Part shown: piece by piece, positions 33,341 to 42,248 of the stretch
Layout of the letters: every line of letters begins with the position of its first letter
Numbering within the stretch: position 1 is the first letter of the stretch
Source: an uncultured Phascolarctobacterium sp.
GTDB taxonomy: Bacteria; Bacillota; Negativicutes; Acidaminococcales; Acidaminococcaceae
Assembly (NCBI GenBank): GCA_949295115.1
Contig: CASFJU010000001.1
Span: forward strand, 62,001-126,000
Direction of reading: 5' to 3'
DNA: 64,000 nucleotides
Made by a program: the position numbers and the translations under genes
Notes under the pieces: generated by a model
Told to the model about the DNA's origin: nothing
Database searches by the model: none
What the model saw: only the letters and a program-made list of their open reading frames with translations

Positions 33341-34285
33341 GTGACTAATAAGCAATTATTAAGCCGCATAGCGCAGATAGTGGTTGTCCTTCTGGGCATC
33401 AGTTTTATAACTTTTGCGCTGGTTATGCTGTCACCGGGCGACCCGGTGCGCCAGATGATTGCCGGCAACGAAGATATTATCGTCAGCCAGCAGGAAATTG
33501 ACGCACTGCGCCATGAGCTGGGGCTGGATAAACCGTTTATTTTCCAGTATCTGGACTGGCTGGGTCGCGCTGTACAGGGCGACTTTGGCTTCTCTTACAT
33601 GGTTAAAAAGCCGGTAGTGGAGCAGCTTATGGAAAGCCTGCCCGCAACGGTAATACTGGCACTGGCTTCAACGGCGTTCATGCTGGCGGTTTCCATACCG
33701 GCAGGCATTTACAGCGCCGTTAAGCATGGTAGCGTGTTTGATTACGTTGTGCGCGGGTTAACCTTCGTCGGCGTTTCCGTCCCTAACTTTTGGATGGGCT
33801 TAATGCTTTTATGGATTTTCGGTTTAAAACTGCGGCTTCTGCCGATTGTCGGCGGTCGCGTAAGCCTTGAAACTTTAATTTTACCGGCGCTGACGCTGGG
33901 TATTGTTATGGCGTCCAAATTTACGCGGCAGGTGCGTACTGCCGTACTGGAGGAACTGAATCAGGATTACGTTGTGGGTGCGCGTGCCCGCGGCATGAGC
34001 GAAAGCCATATTTTATGGAAGGAAGTTCTGCCCAACGCTATGCTGCCGCTGATTACGCTGCTCGGCCTTTCCTTCGGCAACCTGCTGGGCGGTGCGGCCG
34101 TTGTGGAAATTGTATTTTCGTGGCCGGGGCTGGGTTACCTTGCGGTGCAAAGCATCATCTACCGCGATTTTCAGCTGGTGCAGGGCATTGTGCTGTGGAT
34201 TGCGCTGATGTACATGGTGATTAACCTTATCATCGACGCTTCCTACAACCATCTTGACCCGCGCTTAAGAAAGGCAGGCAGGTAA
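33341..34285 (+). CDS. ABC transporter permease, NikB/DppB type
   Basis: First permease of a nickel/peptide-type importer, 314 residues with six predicted membrane helices. The N-terminal helix RIAQIVVVLLGISFITFALVM and LSPGDPVRQM are typical of the DppB/NikB family, and the EAA loop for the ATPases reads VGARARGMSESHILWKEVLPNAMLP. Start is ambiguous: GTG 33341 is 10 bp after GGAG (33327-33330); TTG 33335 is the alternative. It is the first gene behind cobalamin riboswitch 2. Confidence 0.88.
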   Translation: MTNKQLLSRIAQIVVVLLGISFITFALVMLSPGDPVRQMIAGNEDIIVSQQEIDALRHELGLDKPFIFQYLDWLGRAVQGDFGFSYMVKKPVVEQLMESLPATVILALASTAFMLAVSIPAGIYSAVKHGSVFDYVVRGLTFVGVSVPNFWMGLMLLWIFGLKLRLLPIVGGRVSLETLILPALTLGIVMASKFTRQVRTAVLEELNQDYVVGARARGMSESHILWKEVLPNAMLPLITLLGLSFGNLLGGAAVVEIVFSWPGLGYLAVQSIIYRDFQLVQGIVLWIALMYMVINLIIDASYNHLDPRLRKAGR

Positions 34286-34286
34286 T

Positions 34287-35117
34287 ATGCAGACACTTAT
34301 CAATGGGCTTAAAACCAACCGTGCCTTTGCCGTAACCAGCTTTTTTGTGCTGCTTTTAATTGCCGTCGCGCTGGCAGCGCCGTTAATTGCGCCTTACGAC
34401 CCGCTGGAGGCAACGATGCAGAACGCTTACCTTGCGCCCAATGCCGACCATTGGTTTGGCACGGATAAGCTGGGGCGCGATAATTTCAGCCGCGTTTTGT
34501 ACGGTGCGGCGTATTCTTTAAGCAGCGTGCTGCTGCTGGTAACTGTAATTTTTATTATCGGCACTACGCTGGGCGTTTTGGCAGGTTATTTTGGCGGTAA
34601 GGTGGACGTTGTTATCATGCGCGTGGCGGATATGATGATTTCCTTCCCGGGCATGATTTTGGCGATTGCCATTGCGGGCATTCTGGGCGGCAGCCTGATT
34701 AACGCGATTATTGCGCTGACGGTTGTAACGTGGACAAAGTACGCGCGCCTGGCACGCAGCATGGTTTTAAAAGTAAAAAAACGTGATTTTGTCGAAGCAG
34801 CCATCGTCAACGGCGGCACTTCAACACATATATTATGGAAACATATTTTGCCGAACATTTTGCCGCTGATGGTTATTACGGCGGCGTCCGATATCGGCGC
34901 GATGATGATGGAACTGGCAGGGCTTTCGTTTCTGGGCTTCGGCTCGCAGCCGCCTGCGCCTGAATGGGGCTTAATGCTTAACGAGGGCAGGCAGCAGCTG
35001 CAAACAGCGCCGTGGCTGATGATTTTCCCGGGGCTTGCCATTTTTATAACGGTTGTAATTTTTAACCTGTGGGGCGACGCACTGCGTGATGTGCTGGACC
35101 CGCGGCAGGAAGAATAG
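34287..35117 (+). CDS. ABC transporter permease, NikC/DppC type
   Basis: Second permease, 276 residues. It has the N-terminal helix and APYDPLE loop of the DppC/NikC family, HWFGTDKLGRDNFSRVLYGA, and the EAA loop VEAAIVNGGTSTHILWKHILPN. It starts 1 bp after the stop of the first permease, so the two are coupled and form a heterodimer in the inner membrane. The substrate is not fixed by sequence. Confidence 0.9.
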   Translation: MQTLINGLKTNRAFAVTSFFVLLLIAVALAAPLIAPYDPLEATMQNAYLAPNADHWFGTDKLGRDNFSRVLYGAAYSLSSVLLLVTVIFIIGTTLGVLAGYFGGKVDVVIMRVADMMISFPGMILAIAIAGILGGSLINAIIALTVVTWTKYARLARSMVLKVKKRDFVEAAIVNGGTSTHILWKHILPNILPLMVITAASDIGAMMMELAGLSFLGFGSQPPAPEWGLMLNEGRQQLQTAPWLMIFPGLAIFITVVIFNLWGDALRDVLDPRQEE

Positions 35118-35141
35118 GGTTTTAGAGAGGAAGATGGATTT

Positions 35142-36722
35142 ATGAATAAAGCGGCTAAACTTACGGCGGCACTTGCAATGATGGGGCTTTTGGCGTTTGC
35201 GGCGGCTGGCTGCGGCGGCGACGATAAAAGCGCGGCGGCAACCGGCGACACCTTAAAATTTGGCGTTACCAATTTTGCCGACAGCCTTGAACCGACCGAT
35301 AATTATTTTGGCTGGGTGGTAATGCGTTACGGCCTTGGCGAATGTCTTGTAAAATTTGACGAGAAGATGAACGCCGTGCCCTGGCTGGCAGAAAGCTGGA
35401 GCGTCAGCGACGATAAGCTGACATGGACTTTTAAAATTAACGATAAAGCCGTGTTCAGCAACGGCAACAAAGTAACAGGTGAAGCCGTTAAAAAATCCAT
35501 TGAACGTACTTTTGAAAAAGCTGCGCGCGCGCATGCCATGTTTGAGCCTGCAAGCATCACGGCAGACGGACAGAACGTAATTATTAAAACCCAAACGCCG
35601 GTGGCAACTCTGCCGGGCATGCTGGGCGACCCGCTGTTCATAATTGTTGATACCAGCGTGACGGACCGCGATTATGCATCACAGGGACCCATCTGCACCG
35701 GCCCGTATGTTGTTAAGGAATACAGCAAGGCCAAAGCAGTTATGGACGCCAACCCCAATTACTGGGACGGCGAAGTGCCGTATAAACATGTCGAAATTCC
35801 GACTATTGACGACCCTAACACCCGTGCCATGGCTTTGCAGAGCGGCGAAATTGACATGGCTGTCAACATCGCCCCCGGCGATTTGCAGCTTTTTGAAGAT
35901 AAGGATAGATTCAACATCAGTACCATTGCGTCCCTGCGTGACGTTTTAGCACGCATTAACGTGGCAGACGGCAAGCCGATGGCTGATAAACGTCTGCGTG
36001 AAGCGCTTTTAAGCTCGCTGGACCGCGAAACCTACTGCAAGGTACTGCTTAAAGATACCTTTGTGCCGGGCGGTCCGTATCTGCCGCCTTCCGTCGATTA
36101 CGGCTTTGATGAAATTAAGGCGCTGGATAAAAACCAGTACAATGTAGAGCGCGCCAAACAGCTTCTGGCGGAAGCCGGCTGGAAGGATACCAACAACGAC
36201 GGCTATGTGGATAAGGATGGCAAGAACCTTGAGCTGGACTTTATCTTTTACAGCGGACGCGCCGAGCTGCCGCTGTTTGCCGAAGCAACACAGGCTGATG
36301 CCAAAAAGGCTGGCATTAAAATAAACCTTAAAAATGTGGATTACAACGTGCTGGACGGTATCGGCACGCGCGGCGAATATGACCTGTTGATTTCCAACAT
36401 TTTAACGCTTGCGGCGGGTGACCCGGAGGTATTTATCAACCAGTACCTTAAAACCAATGTTAACGGCAGCAACCCGCAGAACGGCAGTGGTTACAGCAAT
36501 CCTGCGTTTGACGCTTTAAGCGACAGGCTGGCAATGGAATTTGACCCTGCCAAACGCCGTGCGCTGATTATTGATATGCAGAAGATTATTATGGAAGACG
36601 CTGCTTCGCTGGTGTTCGGCTACCCGGAAACCAATATGATAAGCAGTAAGGCAGTGGCCAACGCCAAAATTATGCCGTGCGATTATTACTGGCTGACGAA
36701 GGACGTTAAACCTGCCAAATAA
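35142..36722 (+). CDS. ABC transporter substrate-binding lipoprotein, NikA/OppA type
   Basis: 526-residue family 5 binding protein. The signal sequence ends in a lipobox AAGC, making Cys24 the lipidated residue, so it is tethered to the outer face of the inner membrane. Family hallmarks are LAESWSVSDDKLTWTFKI, KAVFSNGNKVTGEAVKKSIERT and the conserved YGFDEIKALDKNQYNVERAK region. NikA and OppA members differ in pocket residues that cannot be judged by eye. Being behind a B12 riboswitch, likely ligands are a cobalt or nickel chelate or a corrinoid precursor rather than a nutrient peptide. Confidence 0.88.
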   Translation: MNKAAKLTAALAMMGLLAFAAAGCGGDDKSAAATGDTLKFGVTNFADSLEPTDNYFGWVVMRYGLGECLVKFDEKMNAVPWLAESWSVSDDKLTWTFKINDKAVFSNGNKVTGEAVKKSIERTFEKAARAHAMFEPASITADGQNVIIKTQTPVATLPGMLGDPLFIIVDTSVTDRDYASQGPICTGPYVVKEYSKAKAVMDANPNYWDGEVPYKHVEIPTIDDPNTRAMALQSGEIDMAVNIAPGDLQLFEDKDRFNISTIASLRDVLARINVADGKPMADKRLREALLSSLDRETYCKVLLKDTFVPGGPYLPPSVDYGFDEIKALDKNQYNVERAKQLLAEAGWKDTNNDGYVDKDGKNLELDFIFYSGRAELPLFAEATQADAKKAGIKINLKNVDYNVLDGIGTRGEYDLLISNILTLAAGDPEVFINQYLKTNVNGSNPQNGSGYSNPAFDALSDRLAMEFDPAKRRALIIDMQKIIMEDAASLVFGYPETNMISSKAVANAKIMPCDYYWLTKDVKPAK

Positions 36723-36732
36723 GGAGTAAGCA

Positions 36733-37524
36733 ATGCTTCTGGAAGTTAAGGATTTAAACATCAGCTACGGCGATAAACTGACCGTAAGCGGTGTTAATTT
36801 GGAACTGAATACCGGTGAAATCATGTCGATTGTAGGCGAATCCGGCAGCGGCAAAACCACGGTTATCCGTGCCATTATGGGCTGCCTGCCGGGACGCGGG
36901 CATGTCAGCGGCGGCAGCATAATTTTTGAAGGGCGTGATATGCTGAAAAATACGCCGAAAGAGTGGCGGCAGTTGTGCGGGCGAGAGATGTCGATGATTT
37001 TTCAGGACAGCGGCAACATGATTAACCCTATTCGCCGCATAGGCGAACAGTTTGTTGATTATATCCGCACGCATGCGCCGGAAAAAACAAAAGCCGAAGC
37101 TGCGGAAATGGCGAAAGACATGCTGAACAAAGTACGTCTGCCGAATCCGGAAAGCATTATGCAGAGTTATCCGTTTGAGCTTTCGGGCGGCATGCGCCAG
37201 CGCGTGGGCATTGCCATGGCTATGGTGTTCCGCCCCAAGCTGCTTCTGGCAGATGAACCGACAAGCGCGCTTGACGTAACAACGCAGGCACAGATTATCC
37301 GCCAGATTGTCGATATCCGCAATGAGTTTGGCGTGGCGGTAATTCTGGTTACACATAATTTGGGTGTGGCGTCGTATGTATCCAACAAACTGGTGGTTAT
37401 GAAAAACGGGCGCGTGGTGGAAAGCGGCAAACGCGAAGTTATCAGCAATCCGCAGGACGCTTACACCAAAGAGCTGCTGGCAGCCGTGCCGGTAGTGGGG
37501 GAGGTAAAATATTATGACCGCTAA
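36733..37524 (+). CDS. ABC transporter ATP-binding protein, NikD/DppD type
   Basis: 263-residue ATPase. Walker [11 protein letters not shown]-loop [10 protein letters not shown], signature [14 protein letters not shown] and Walker [13 protein letters not shown] are intact, with the switch His in VTHNLG. It is shorter than typical DppD because the C-terminal Cys-rich extension is almost absent, a feature shared with NikD. Its end overlaps the next gene by 11 bp. Confidence 0.9.
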   Translation: MLLEVKDLNISYGDKLTVSGVNLELNTGEIMSIVGESGSGKTTVIRAIMGCLPGRGHVSGGSIIFEGRDMLKNTPKEWRQLCGREMSMIFQDSGNMINPIRRIGEQFVDYIRTHAPEKTKAEAAEMAKDMLNKVRLPNPESIMQSYPFELSGGMRQRVGIAMAMVFRPKLLLADEPTSALDVTTQAQIIRQIVDIRNEFGVAVILVTHNLGVASYVSNKLVVMKNGRVVESGKREVISNPQDAYTKELLAAVPVVGEVKYYDR

Positions 37525-38479
37525 TCAGCCCCCTGTTGTATTGGAAATTAAAAATTTAACCAAAAAGTTTGCGGTGGATGGCGGCAGGTTTTTGACCGCC
37601 TGCGACAACATCAGCCTGAAGGCTTATGCAGGGCAGACGCTGGGCATTATCGGCGAATCGGGCTGCGGCAAAAGCACGCTGGTGCGCACTGTTCTGCAAA
37701 TTCATCCCGCTACAAGCGGCGAGGTTATTTTTGAAGGGCAGGATATTTTAAAACTGCGCGGCGAGGCAGCACGCCAGAACCGCCGCAAAATACAGATGGT
37801 GTTTCAGGACCCGGCGGCAGCGTTTAACCCCAAAATGAAGGTTAAGGAGATTGTGACGGAGCCGCTGTTAAACTTTGGTTTGATTAAAAAGAGCGAAGTG
37901 GACGCCAGGGCGGCAGAGCTTTTGCAAATGGTGGAGCTGCCGGTGGAATTTATGGACCGTTCCCCGCATAACATGAGCGGTGGGCAGCGTCAGCGTCTGG
38001 GCATTGCGCGTGCGCTTTCGCTGGAGCCGAAGATTGTGGTGTGCGACGAGGCAACGAGCGCGCTGGATGTTTCCGTGCAGGAAAAAATCTGCGAGCTGTT
38101 GGTGCGTTTACAGAAGGAAAAGGGGATAACGTACCTTTTTATCTGCCACGACATCGGGCTTGTGGATTTGATGTGCCATCAGGTTGCCGTTATGTATCTG
38201 GGCAACGTGGTGGAATATATTGGCGGCGGGCGCAGAATAAGCACCGAAGGCATGCACCCGTACACCAAAGCGTTGCTGAAGGCAGTGTTTAAGGTTGATT
38301 TTAAACCGGGCGAGCGCATTGAGCCGCTGGAGAGTGAAGTGCCAAGCCCGCTGGATTTGCCGCAGGGCTGCCCGTTTGCCAGCCGTTGCGAATTTTGCAC
38401 AGAGCAGTGCCACTGCGAGAAACCTGCGCTTAAAGAAGTTGCACCTGGGCATTTTGTTGCGTGCCACCTTGTAAAATAA
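37514..38479 (+). CDS. ABC transporter ATP-binding protein, NikE/DppF type
   Basis: 321-residue second ATPase. Walker A GESGCGKST, signature MSGGQRQRLGIARAL, Walker B IVVCDEATSALD and switch His ICHDIG are present. The C-terminal oligopeptide/dipeptide domain is kept, with CPFASRCEFCTEQCHCEKP; in the peptide-type ATPases of this class such cysteines can bind an iron-sulfur cluster. It completes a five-gene permease-permease-binding protein-ATPase-ATPase operon, closed by a terminator. Confidence 0.9.
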   Translation: MTANQPPVVLEIKNLTKKFAVDGGRFLTACDNISLKAYAGQTLGIIGESGCGKSTLVRTVLQIHPATSGEVIFEGQDILKLRGEAARQNRRKIQMVFQDPAAAFNPKMKVKEIVTEPLLNFGLIKKSEVDARAAELLQMVELPVEFMDRSPHNMSGGQRQRLGIARALSLEPKIVVCDEATSALDVSVQEKICELLVRLQKEKGITYLFICHDIGLVDLMCHQVAVMYLGNVVEYIGGGRRISTEGMHPYTKALLKAVFKVDFKPGERIEPLESEVPSPLDLPQGCPFASRCEFCTEQCHCEKPALKEVAPGHFVACHLVK

Positions 38480-38492
38480 TAAATTGATGAGC

Positions 38493-38531
38493 TTACCCCA
38501 AAGGTGAAAAACTTTTGGGGTAAAATTTTTT
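38493..38531 (+). terminator. Terminator after the ABC operon
   Basis: TTACCCCAAAGG (38493-38504) pairs with CTTTTGGGGTAA (38512-38523), one G-U, then a T7 run from 38526. Confidence 0.88.
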
Positions 38532-38540
38532 TAAAAACTA

Positions 38541-38569
38541 TTGATGAATGATTGCTCATATGTTATACT
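38541..38569 (+). promoter_or_regulatory. Promoter of the P-type ATPase gene
   Basis: TTGATG (38541-38546), 17-bp spacer, TATACT (38564-38569) with extended TGT before it. The first operator copy fills the spacer. Confidence 0.75.
38544..38559. promoter_or_regulatory. ArsR/SmtB-like operator, copy 1
   Basis: ATGAATGATTGCTCAT, an imperfect ATGA...TCAT inverted repeat resembling sites of ArsR/SmtB metal sensors (CzrA, CadC), located between the -35 and -10 boxes. Confidence 0.65.
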
Positions 38570-38613
38570 AAAAATGTCAAAGGAAACTTTGGCAATATAT
38601 TTTTAAGTTATAT

Positions 38614-38629
38614 ATGAATGATTGCTCAT
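38614..38629. promoter_or_regulatory. ArsR/SmtB-like operator, copy 2
   Basis: Exact second copy of the 16-bp site, 70 bp downstream of the first and just before the ribosome site AAAGGAGG (38635-38642). Two bound dimers could form a loop or a road-block. Confidence 0.65.
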
Positions 38630-38649
38630 TTATAAAAGGAGGTTTAACG

Positions 38650-41436
38650 ATGACAGCAAAGGAAATGCTGCACGAACATAAACATGAAGGGTGCTGCTGC
38701 GGACATGAACATAACCATAGTCATGAACACGCACACAGCCACGGCGATGGCTGTGATTGCGGACATGAACACCATCATGACCATGGAGATAATTGCGGTT
38801 GCGGACATGAACACCATCATGACCATGGAGATAATTGCGGTTGCGGACATGACCACGGTCATCAGCATAATCACGACGACGCGTGCGGCTGTGGTGAAGA
38901 ACACCACCACGAACACGGAGAAGAATGTGGTTGTGGGCATGACCATCAGCACGGGCATGACCACCATGTGCCGGGGCATCCGGCAGACTGCCAGTGCGAA
39001 ATTTGCCATCCGCACGAAGAATACTGCGATGTGTGCGGTGAAAGTTTAGAGAACTGCACCTGCAAAATGCCTGATGCAGACTGCGTAAAAAAGGTATATA
39101 TTTTAAAAAATCTGGGTTGTGCCAACTGCGCCGCCAAAATGGAACACCTCATCAAAGAACTGCCGGGCGTGCAGTACGCCAGCATAAGCTACGTTACCAA
39201 ACAGCTGCGCCTTTCGGCGAAGGACCATGCCGCAGTACTGCCTGCTATCCGCGAAATCTGCGCAAGCATTGAAAGTGATGTGGAGGTAGTGCCGCGTGAG
39301 GGCGAAGGGCCGTTTAAATTTGCAACCAAAGTTTATGTTTTGCAAAACCTTGGCTGCGCCAACTGTGCGGCTAAAATGGAGCGCGCCATTAACAACCTGC
39401 CGGAGGTTACGGAAGCGACGATTACTTTTGCGACCAAACAGCTTAAAGTAACGGCGAAAGCAGAAAGCGACCTGCTGCCGGAATTGCAGAAAATCTGCGC
39501 CGGTATTGAAAGCGAAGTTGTTGTTAAAGAGCGTGACGGCGGGCCGGTGCTGGCAGCGCATGTGGAGGAGCGCAAACGCAGCGGCGGTTTGAGCGTGTCT
39601 TCGGAAACGCTGTCGCTTGCTGAAATCATCATCGGCGGCGTGCTGTTTATAGCTGCCGAATGGCTGGGCGTTGTGCCGGAAGCATACCACATTTACGTTT
39701 TGGGCGTGGCTTATGTGCTGCTGGGCGGGCGCATTGTGCTGACAGCGCTTAAAAACATGCTGCGCGGCAATGTGTTTGACGAAAACTTTTTGATGACGAT
39801 TGCTACCGTAGGCGCGTTTGTCATTGCCGCTTACGAAGAAGCTGTCGGCGTTATGTTCTTTTACCGCGTGGGCGAATATTTTGAACACCGCGCGGTGGAA
39901 AAAAGCCGCAGCCAGATTATGGACGCCGTGGATATGCGCCCTGAAACAGTCAACCTTTTGGTGGGCGACGATGTTAAAGTCATCCCCGCGGGTGATGTGC
40001 ATGTGGGCGATATCCTGCTGGTGCGTGCGGGCGATAGAATTCCGCTGGACGGCGTGGTTATTGACGGCGACAGCCTTGTTGATACATCCCCGGTGACGGG
40101 TGAGCCGGTGCCGGTGCGCAAGCATTACGGCGACGAAATTACCAGCGGCTGCATTAACACCAGCGGCATGCTTAAAATCCGCGTGGAAAAGGTGCTGGCG
40201 GAATCCATGGTTACGCGCATTTTAGACAGCGTGGAAAACGCCGCTGCCAACAAGCCTCAGATTGACCGCTTTATTACCCGCTTTGCGCGCGTGTACACGC
40301 CGTTTGTTGTTGTGGTGGCGCTGCTGACTGCGCTGGTGCCGGGCTACATTACCGGCGATTGGCAGCACTGGGTTTATACGGCGCTGACCTTCCTTGTTAT
40401 CAGCTGCCCGTGCGCTTTGGTACTCAGCGTGCCGCTGGCGTTCTTCTCAGGCATCGGCGCGGGCTCACGCGACGGTATTTTGTTTAAGGGCGGCAGTGCC
40501 ATGGAGGCGCTGAAAAATGTGCATGCCGTGGTTATGGATAAGACCGGCACGGTAACGCAGGGCAATTTTGTTGTGCAGAAAATCCTGCCGTCGCAGGGCG
40601 TGGCTGAAAACGATGTGCTTTTGGCTGCTGCCGGTGCGGAACTTGTCAGCGCGCACCCGATTGCCGTAAGCATTGTTAACGCCGCCAAAGAACGTGGGTT
40701 GGAGCCTGAGCGTCCGCAGAGCTTTGAAGAAACGGCAGGTGAGGGCATTGCAGCCCAAACGGAAGCAGGCACTGTACTGTGCGGCAGCCGCAAACTTTTA
40801 AAACGCTGCGGCGTGAAGTTTAACGAAGCAGAAACCGCAGATTACGGTACGGAAGTGCTGGTTGCCCAAAACGGAAAATACCTGGGCCAGCTGATTATTG
40901 CCGATACCATTAAGGCTGACGCTGTGGAAGCAGTTAAACGCATTAAAGCCATGGGGCTGACTACCGCCATGCTGACGGGTGACGCCGAAGCAAGCGCCAA
41001 TGCAGTTGCTGCGGCTGCGGGCATCGACGACGTGCGTGCCAAACTGCTTCCGCAGGATAAGCTGAACGAACTGGGACGCCTGCGCAGTAAGTACGGCAGC
41101 GTAATGTTTGTCGGTGACGGCATTAACGACGCACCGGTGCTGGCGGGCGCAGATGTCGGCGCGGCTATGGGCAGCGGTGCGGACGCAGCGCTGGAAGCAG
41201 CGGACGTGGTATTTATGAAGTCGGAAATGAACGCCATTCCGCAGGCATTGGGCATTGCACGCCGTACAAATAAAATTGCCTGGCAGAACGTAATCTTTGC
41301 GCTGGGCGTTAAAGCCGTAATTATGGTGGCAGGCCTTATGGGCTATGCCAGCATGTGGGCGGCAGTGTTTGCCGATACCGGCGTCGCCATGCTGTGCGTC
41401 TTAAACTCCATTCGTATTTTGTATGAGAAGAAGTGA
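38650..41436 (+). CDS. Heavy-metal translocating P1B-type ATPase (Zn/Cd/Co/Pb export, CadA/ZntA type)
   Basis: Inner-membrane metal exporter of 928 residues, larger than usual (about 700-750) because of its N-terminus. Residues 1-130 are rich in His, Cys and Asp with repeated CGCGHEHHHDHGDN-like units, followed by CEICHPHEEYCDVCGES. Two HMA domains follow, each with GCANCAAKME (157 and 235). Then come the membrane core with CPC at 586-588, the phosphorylation motif DKTGT (Asp630), SAHPIA, MLTGDAEASA and GDGINDAPVLAGADVG. The ATG at 38650 is set by AAAGGAGG; an earlier ATG at 38614 lies inside the second operator. CPC plus the His-rich tail favour Zn, Cd or Co over Cu. No regulator gene is adjacent. 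Confidence 0.93.
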   Translation: MTAKEMLHEHKHEGCCCGHEHNHSHEHAHSHGDGCDCGHEHHHDHGDNCGCGHEHHHDHGDNCGCGHDHGHQHNHDDACGCGEEHHHEHGEECGCGHDHQHGHDHHVPGHPADCQCEICHPHEEYCDVCGESLENCTCKMPDADCVKKVYILKNLGCANCAAKMEHLIKELPGVQYASISYVTKQLRLSAKDHAAVLPAIREICASIESDVEVVPREGEGPFKFATKVYVLQNLGCANCAAKMERAINNLPEVTEATITFATKQLKVTAKAESDLLPELQKICAGIESEVVVKERDGGPVLAAHVEERKRSGGLSVSSETLSLAEIIIGGVLFIAAEWLGVVPEAYHIYVLGVAYVLLGGRIVLTALKNMLRGNVFDENFLMTIATVGAFVIAAYEEAVGVMFFYRVGEYFEHRAVEKSRSQIMDAVDMRPETVNLLVGDDVKVIPAGDVHVGDILLVRAGDRIPLDGVVIDGDSLVDTSPVTGEPVPVRKHYGDEITSGCINTSGMLKIRVEKVLAESMVTRILDSVENAAANKPQIDRFITRFARVYTPFVVVVALLTALVPGYITGDWQHWVYTALTFLVISCPCALVLSVPLAFFSGIGAGSRDGILFKGGSAMEALKNVHAVVMDKTGTVTQGNFVVQKILPSQGVAENDVLLAAAGAELVSAHPIAVSIVNAAKERGLEPERPQSFEETAGEGIAAQTEAGTVLCGSRKLLKRCGVKFNEAETADYGTEVLVAQNGKYLGQLIIADTIKADAVEAVKRIKAMGLTTAMLTGDAEASANAVAAAAGIDDVRAKLLPQDKLNELGRLRSKYGSVMFVGDGINDAPVLAGADVGAAMGSGADAALEAADVVFMKSEMNAIPQALGIARRTNKIAWQNVIFALGVKAVIMVAGLMGYASMWAAVFADTGVAMLCVLNSIRILYEKK
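38761..38844 (+). repeat. Perfect 42-bp tandem duplication in the His-rich region
   Basis: Bases 38761-38802 and 38803-38844 are identical 42-mers (14 codons, frame kept), and a third, partial copy begins at 38845. The repeat lengthens the metal-binding tail by whole units. Confidence 0.95.
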
Positions 41437-41455
41437 AAACGTAAATTATAAAAAA

Positions 41456-41492
41456 TTAAGGCTGTACCTCAAAACTAGGTACAGCCTTTTAA
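41456..41492. terminator. Bidirectional terminator between the ATPase and glycosylase genes
   Basis: Perfect stem AAGGCTGTACCT (41458-41469) / AGGTACAGCCTT (41477-41488), with T runs on both strands, serving the convergent genes. Confidence 0.9.
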
Positions 41493-41500
41493 CTATGTTC

Positions 41501-42109
41501 TTATTTTTCCTGCCATAAATACCATACAGCCAGCGAACGCCACGGACGCCAGTGTTCCGTCAGCTCTAAAATCTGTTTGCGCTTCGGCATGGCGCTTAAA
41601 TTAAAAATCTCTTTCACACGCTTCTGAAAGATAAAATCCGCTGTCGGCGCAATATCCGTACGGCACAAAGCCAAAAGCAAAAACATTTCCGCCGTCCATT
41701 GGCCCAGCCCTTTAATCTGCGTAAGCTGCTTGGTAATTTCGGCGTCGGTCATGCTGTCAAACTTGTCCATGGTAACTTTGCCGGTTAAAACAGCGTCGGC
41801 AAAGCCTTTTAAGTAAATTACCTTTTGCTGCATAATTCCACACGCGCACAGGGCTTCGTCGCTGGCAGCGGCAACCGCTTCAGGCGTGATGGGCGTGCCA
41901 ACGGTTTCTTCCAACTTTTTTACCATTGCCAGACTGACTTCCGGCGGAAGCTGCTGAGAAATGATGCCGGTTAAAAGCGTGCCGAAATATTTTTGCGGCG
42001 CTTCGGGCTGCAAAGTGCAGACGCCGTACTTGTCGATAAAGGGAATAAGTTCGGGCGCGTTTTCGCGCAGGTATTGGCTGCCAAGAACCCAATCCGGGGC
42101 TGTAAGCAT
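41501..42109 (-). CDS. DNA-3-methyladenine glycosylase (HhH-GPD, AlkA-like)
   Basis: Base-excision repair enzyme of 202 residues that removes alkylated purines. The HhH-GPD fold is recognised by FGTLLTGIISQQLPPEVS, the helix-hairpin-helix IKGLGQWTAEMFLLLAL and the following PTADF, whose Asp is the expected catalytic residue. It lacks the N-terminal TBP-like domain of E. coli AlkA, fitting the short Firmicute form. AGGAGG lies 9 bp upstream of its ATG on the minus strand. It is convergent with the metal ATPase and stands alone. Confidence 0.88.
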   Translation of the reverse strand: MLTAPDWVLGSQYLRENAPELIPFIDKYGVCTLQPEAPQKYFGTLLTGIISQQLPPEVSLAMVKKLEETVGTPITPEAVAAASDEALCACGIMQQKVIYLKGFADAVLTGKVTMDKFDSMTDAEITKQLTQIKGLGQWTAEMFLLLALCRTDIAPTADFIFQKRVKEIFNLSAMPKRKQILELTEHWRPWRSLAVWYLWQEK

Positions 42110-42248
42110 AGGGGAAACCTCCTGTATGATAAATGCTGTTAATTATAAAACCTTAAAAAATATTATACCATAAAAACGCCGAAAATTAATGCGTTTGGCA
42201 AGTTTTTAAAATAAAGCGCGCCAATTTAACAAAATTTTATAAAAAGGC

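Noticed and set aside
38644-39015. Minus-strand frame rich in Met and Val opposite the His-rich tail
   Set aside because: It is the mirror of the CAT/GAC repeats; no ribosome site or family resemblance.
38650-39060. CRISPR-like array in the His-rich region
   Set aside because: Repeats are contiguous, in frame and coding; there are no unique spacers and no cas genes.
39103-40125. Minus-strand 340-codon frame opposite the P-type ATPase
   Set aside because: Antisense shadow of a well-supported coding region, with no motif.
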